Position numbers and translations under genes: made by a program. This document shows, piece after piece, positions 4,237 to 5,137 of a DNA stretch of 5,137 nucleotides. Positions within the stretch are counted from its first letter, which is position 1. The number at the start of each line of letters is the position of its first letter. The notes beneath the pieces were generated by a model. It was not told the origin of the DNA. It saw nothing but the letters and a program-made list of their open reading frames with translations, and did not search any database. Source of the DNA: Deltaproteobacteria bacterium (GTDB taxonomy: Bacteria; Desulfobacterota; WTBG01); contig WTBG01000182.1 in assembly GCA_013139225.1 (NCBI GenBank), positions 1-5,137 of the forward strand, in the 5' to 3' direction.

Positions 4237-5137
4237 ATGTCATCTCTTATCAAATACCACGAGGGAATAAACTCTGTTGCTGTTATTGGTAACTATTCGC
4301 CTCGCCAGTGTGGCATCGCAACGTTTACGACAGACGTGGTGGAGGCTTTATCAGCAGAATCCACGAATATCGATTGCTGGGCAGTGGTGATGAATGATAT
4401 ACCAGAAGGATACCAATATCCTGAAAAGGTTCATTTTGAAATAAATCAAAACAAGCTTTCTGACTATAGCGTTGCTGCTGAGTTTCTTAATATAAACCAG
4501 ATTGATATTGTGTGCCTTCAGCATGAATACGGAATTTTCGGAGGACCGGCAGGCAGTAACATTTTAAAACTCTTAAGTGATCTTCGTATGCCGGTTGTTA
4601 CTACATTGCATACAATATTAAAAGATCCTCCTCCGGAATACCGGGAAGTCACGAATAAATTAGTGACACTTTCTGACAAACTCGTTGTGATGAGTGAGAA
4701 AACACGTGAATTTCTTATTGATATCTATTCTGTCCCTGAAGAAAAGATAGCCTTCATCCACCATGGTATTCACGACACTCCTTTTGTTGATCCCAACTTT
4801 TACAAGGATCAATTTGGTGTCGAAGGCAAAAAAGTCCTTTTAACCTTTGGTCTTCTTTCGCCAAACAAGGGTATTGAGTATATGATTAAAGCACTTCCTG
4901 AGGTCATAAAACAGCATCCTGATGTTACTTATATTATCCTTGGCGCTACACACCCACACGTTTTAAAAGTAAACGGTGAAGAATATAGAATAAGCTTACA
5001 GCAACTTGCGCAAAACCTGAAAGTCAGTGAACATGTCATATTTCAAAACCGCTTTGTTGAACTTAAGGAGCTGTGTGAATTTCTGGGTGCAGCAGACTTA
5101 TATATAACTCCATACGTTGAAGAAGCCCAGATTGTTT
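4237..5137 (+). CDS. Glycosyltransferase, GT4-type (GT-B fold), 3' end missing
   Basis: The frame is open from the ATG at 4237 to the window edge: 300 residues without a stop. The N-terminal Rossmann domain begins with SVAVIGNYSPRQCGIATFTTDVVEAL (residues ~13-38), the glycine-containing acceptor-side loop typical of this group. IDIVCLQHEYGIFGG follows at ~89-103, then VVTTLHT ending at ~126 and KLVVMSEKTREFL in the middle. The donor-binding domain starts around FGLLSPNKGIEYMIKALP (~204-221), with Lys211 in the place of the conserved phosphate-contacting lysine, and continues through DVTYIILGATHPH. The final visible residues, TPYVEEAQIV (291-300), are the beginning of the acidic nucleotide-sugar motif. 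These enzymes transfer a sugar from a nucleotide donor with retention. Close relatives with this TPY..EAQ wording are often found next to GH130-type phosphorylases, but the sugar and acceptor here are unknown. Its position after malQ suggests a glucan or related polysaccharide locus. Confidence 0.88.
   Translation, partial: MSSLIKYHEGINSVAVIGNYSPRQCGIATFTTDVVEALSAESTNIDCWAVVMNDIPEGYQYPEKVHFEINQNKLSDYSVAAEFLNINQIDIVCLQHEYGIFGGPAGSNILKLLSDLRMPVVTTLHTILKDPPPEYREVTNKLVTLSDKLVVMSEKTREFLIDIYSVPEEKIAFIHHGIHDTPFVDPNFYKDQFGVEGKKVLLTFGLLSPNKGIEYMIKALPEVIKQHPDVTYIILGATHPHVLKVNGEEYRISLQQLAQNLKVSEHVIFQNRFVELKELCEFLGAADLYITPYVEEAQIV

Overview
The window holds seven protein-coding genes, all on the + strand: two are cut by the window edges and five are complete. 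There are no RNA genes, insertion sequences, phage genes or CRISPR arrays. The DNA is moderately AT-rich, with clear purine-rich Shine-Dalgarno sites and normal ATG starts, so it is bacterial. The mix of genes suggests an anaerobic or environmental Gram-negative lineage such as a deltaproteobacterium, Nitrospirota or anammox-type Planctomycetota. That mix is a plant-type O-methyltransferase with a flavin reductase, a DUF4258/DUF2283 pair, and a glucanotransferase followed by a GT4 glycosyltransferase. This placement is an impression from gene content, and no marker gene here settles it.

Left part (1-1249): the C-terminal two thirds of a SAM-dependent O-methyltransferase is followed after 29 bases by a flavin reductase/flavoredoxin-like protein with its own strong ribosome binding site. 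They are probably cotranscribed. Their substrates cannot be read from the sequence.

Middle (1250-2580): an AT-rich spacer with several short palindromes leads into a compact two-gene cassette, DUF4258 (RelE-like toxin candidate) then DUF2283 (candidate partner), separated by one base. A consensus TATAAT box with a 7-bp inverted repeat (TTCAGGT-TT-ACCTGAA) over the -35 position lies upstream and looks like an autoregulated promoter. A second spacer holds a REP-like hairpin and another perfect palindrome, followed by a small basic protein of unknown function. Two further hairpins lie between that gene and malQ.

Right part (2617-5137): a complete GH77 4-alpha-glucanotransferase (malQ) with all three catalytic acids, then a GT4-type glycosyltransferase that runs off the right edge. 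Together they suggest an alpha-glucan (glycogen/maltodextrin) or related carbohydrate locus continuing downstream.

No clearly new multi-gene system is visible. The items most worth a second look are the putative toxin-antitoxin cassette with its operator-like repeat, the uncharacterised 98-residue protein, and the leader hairpins before malQ.
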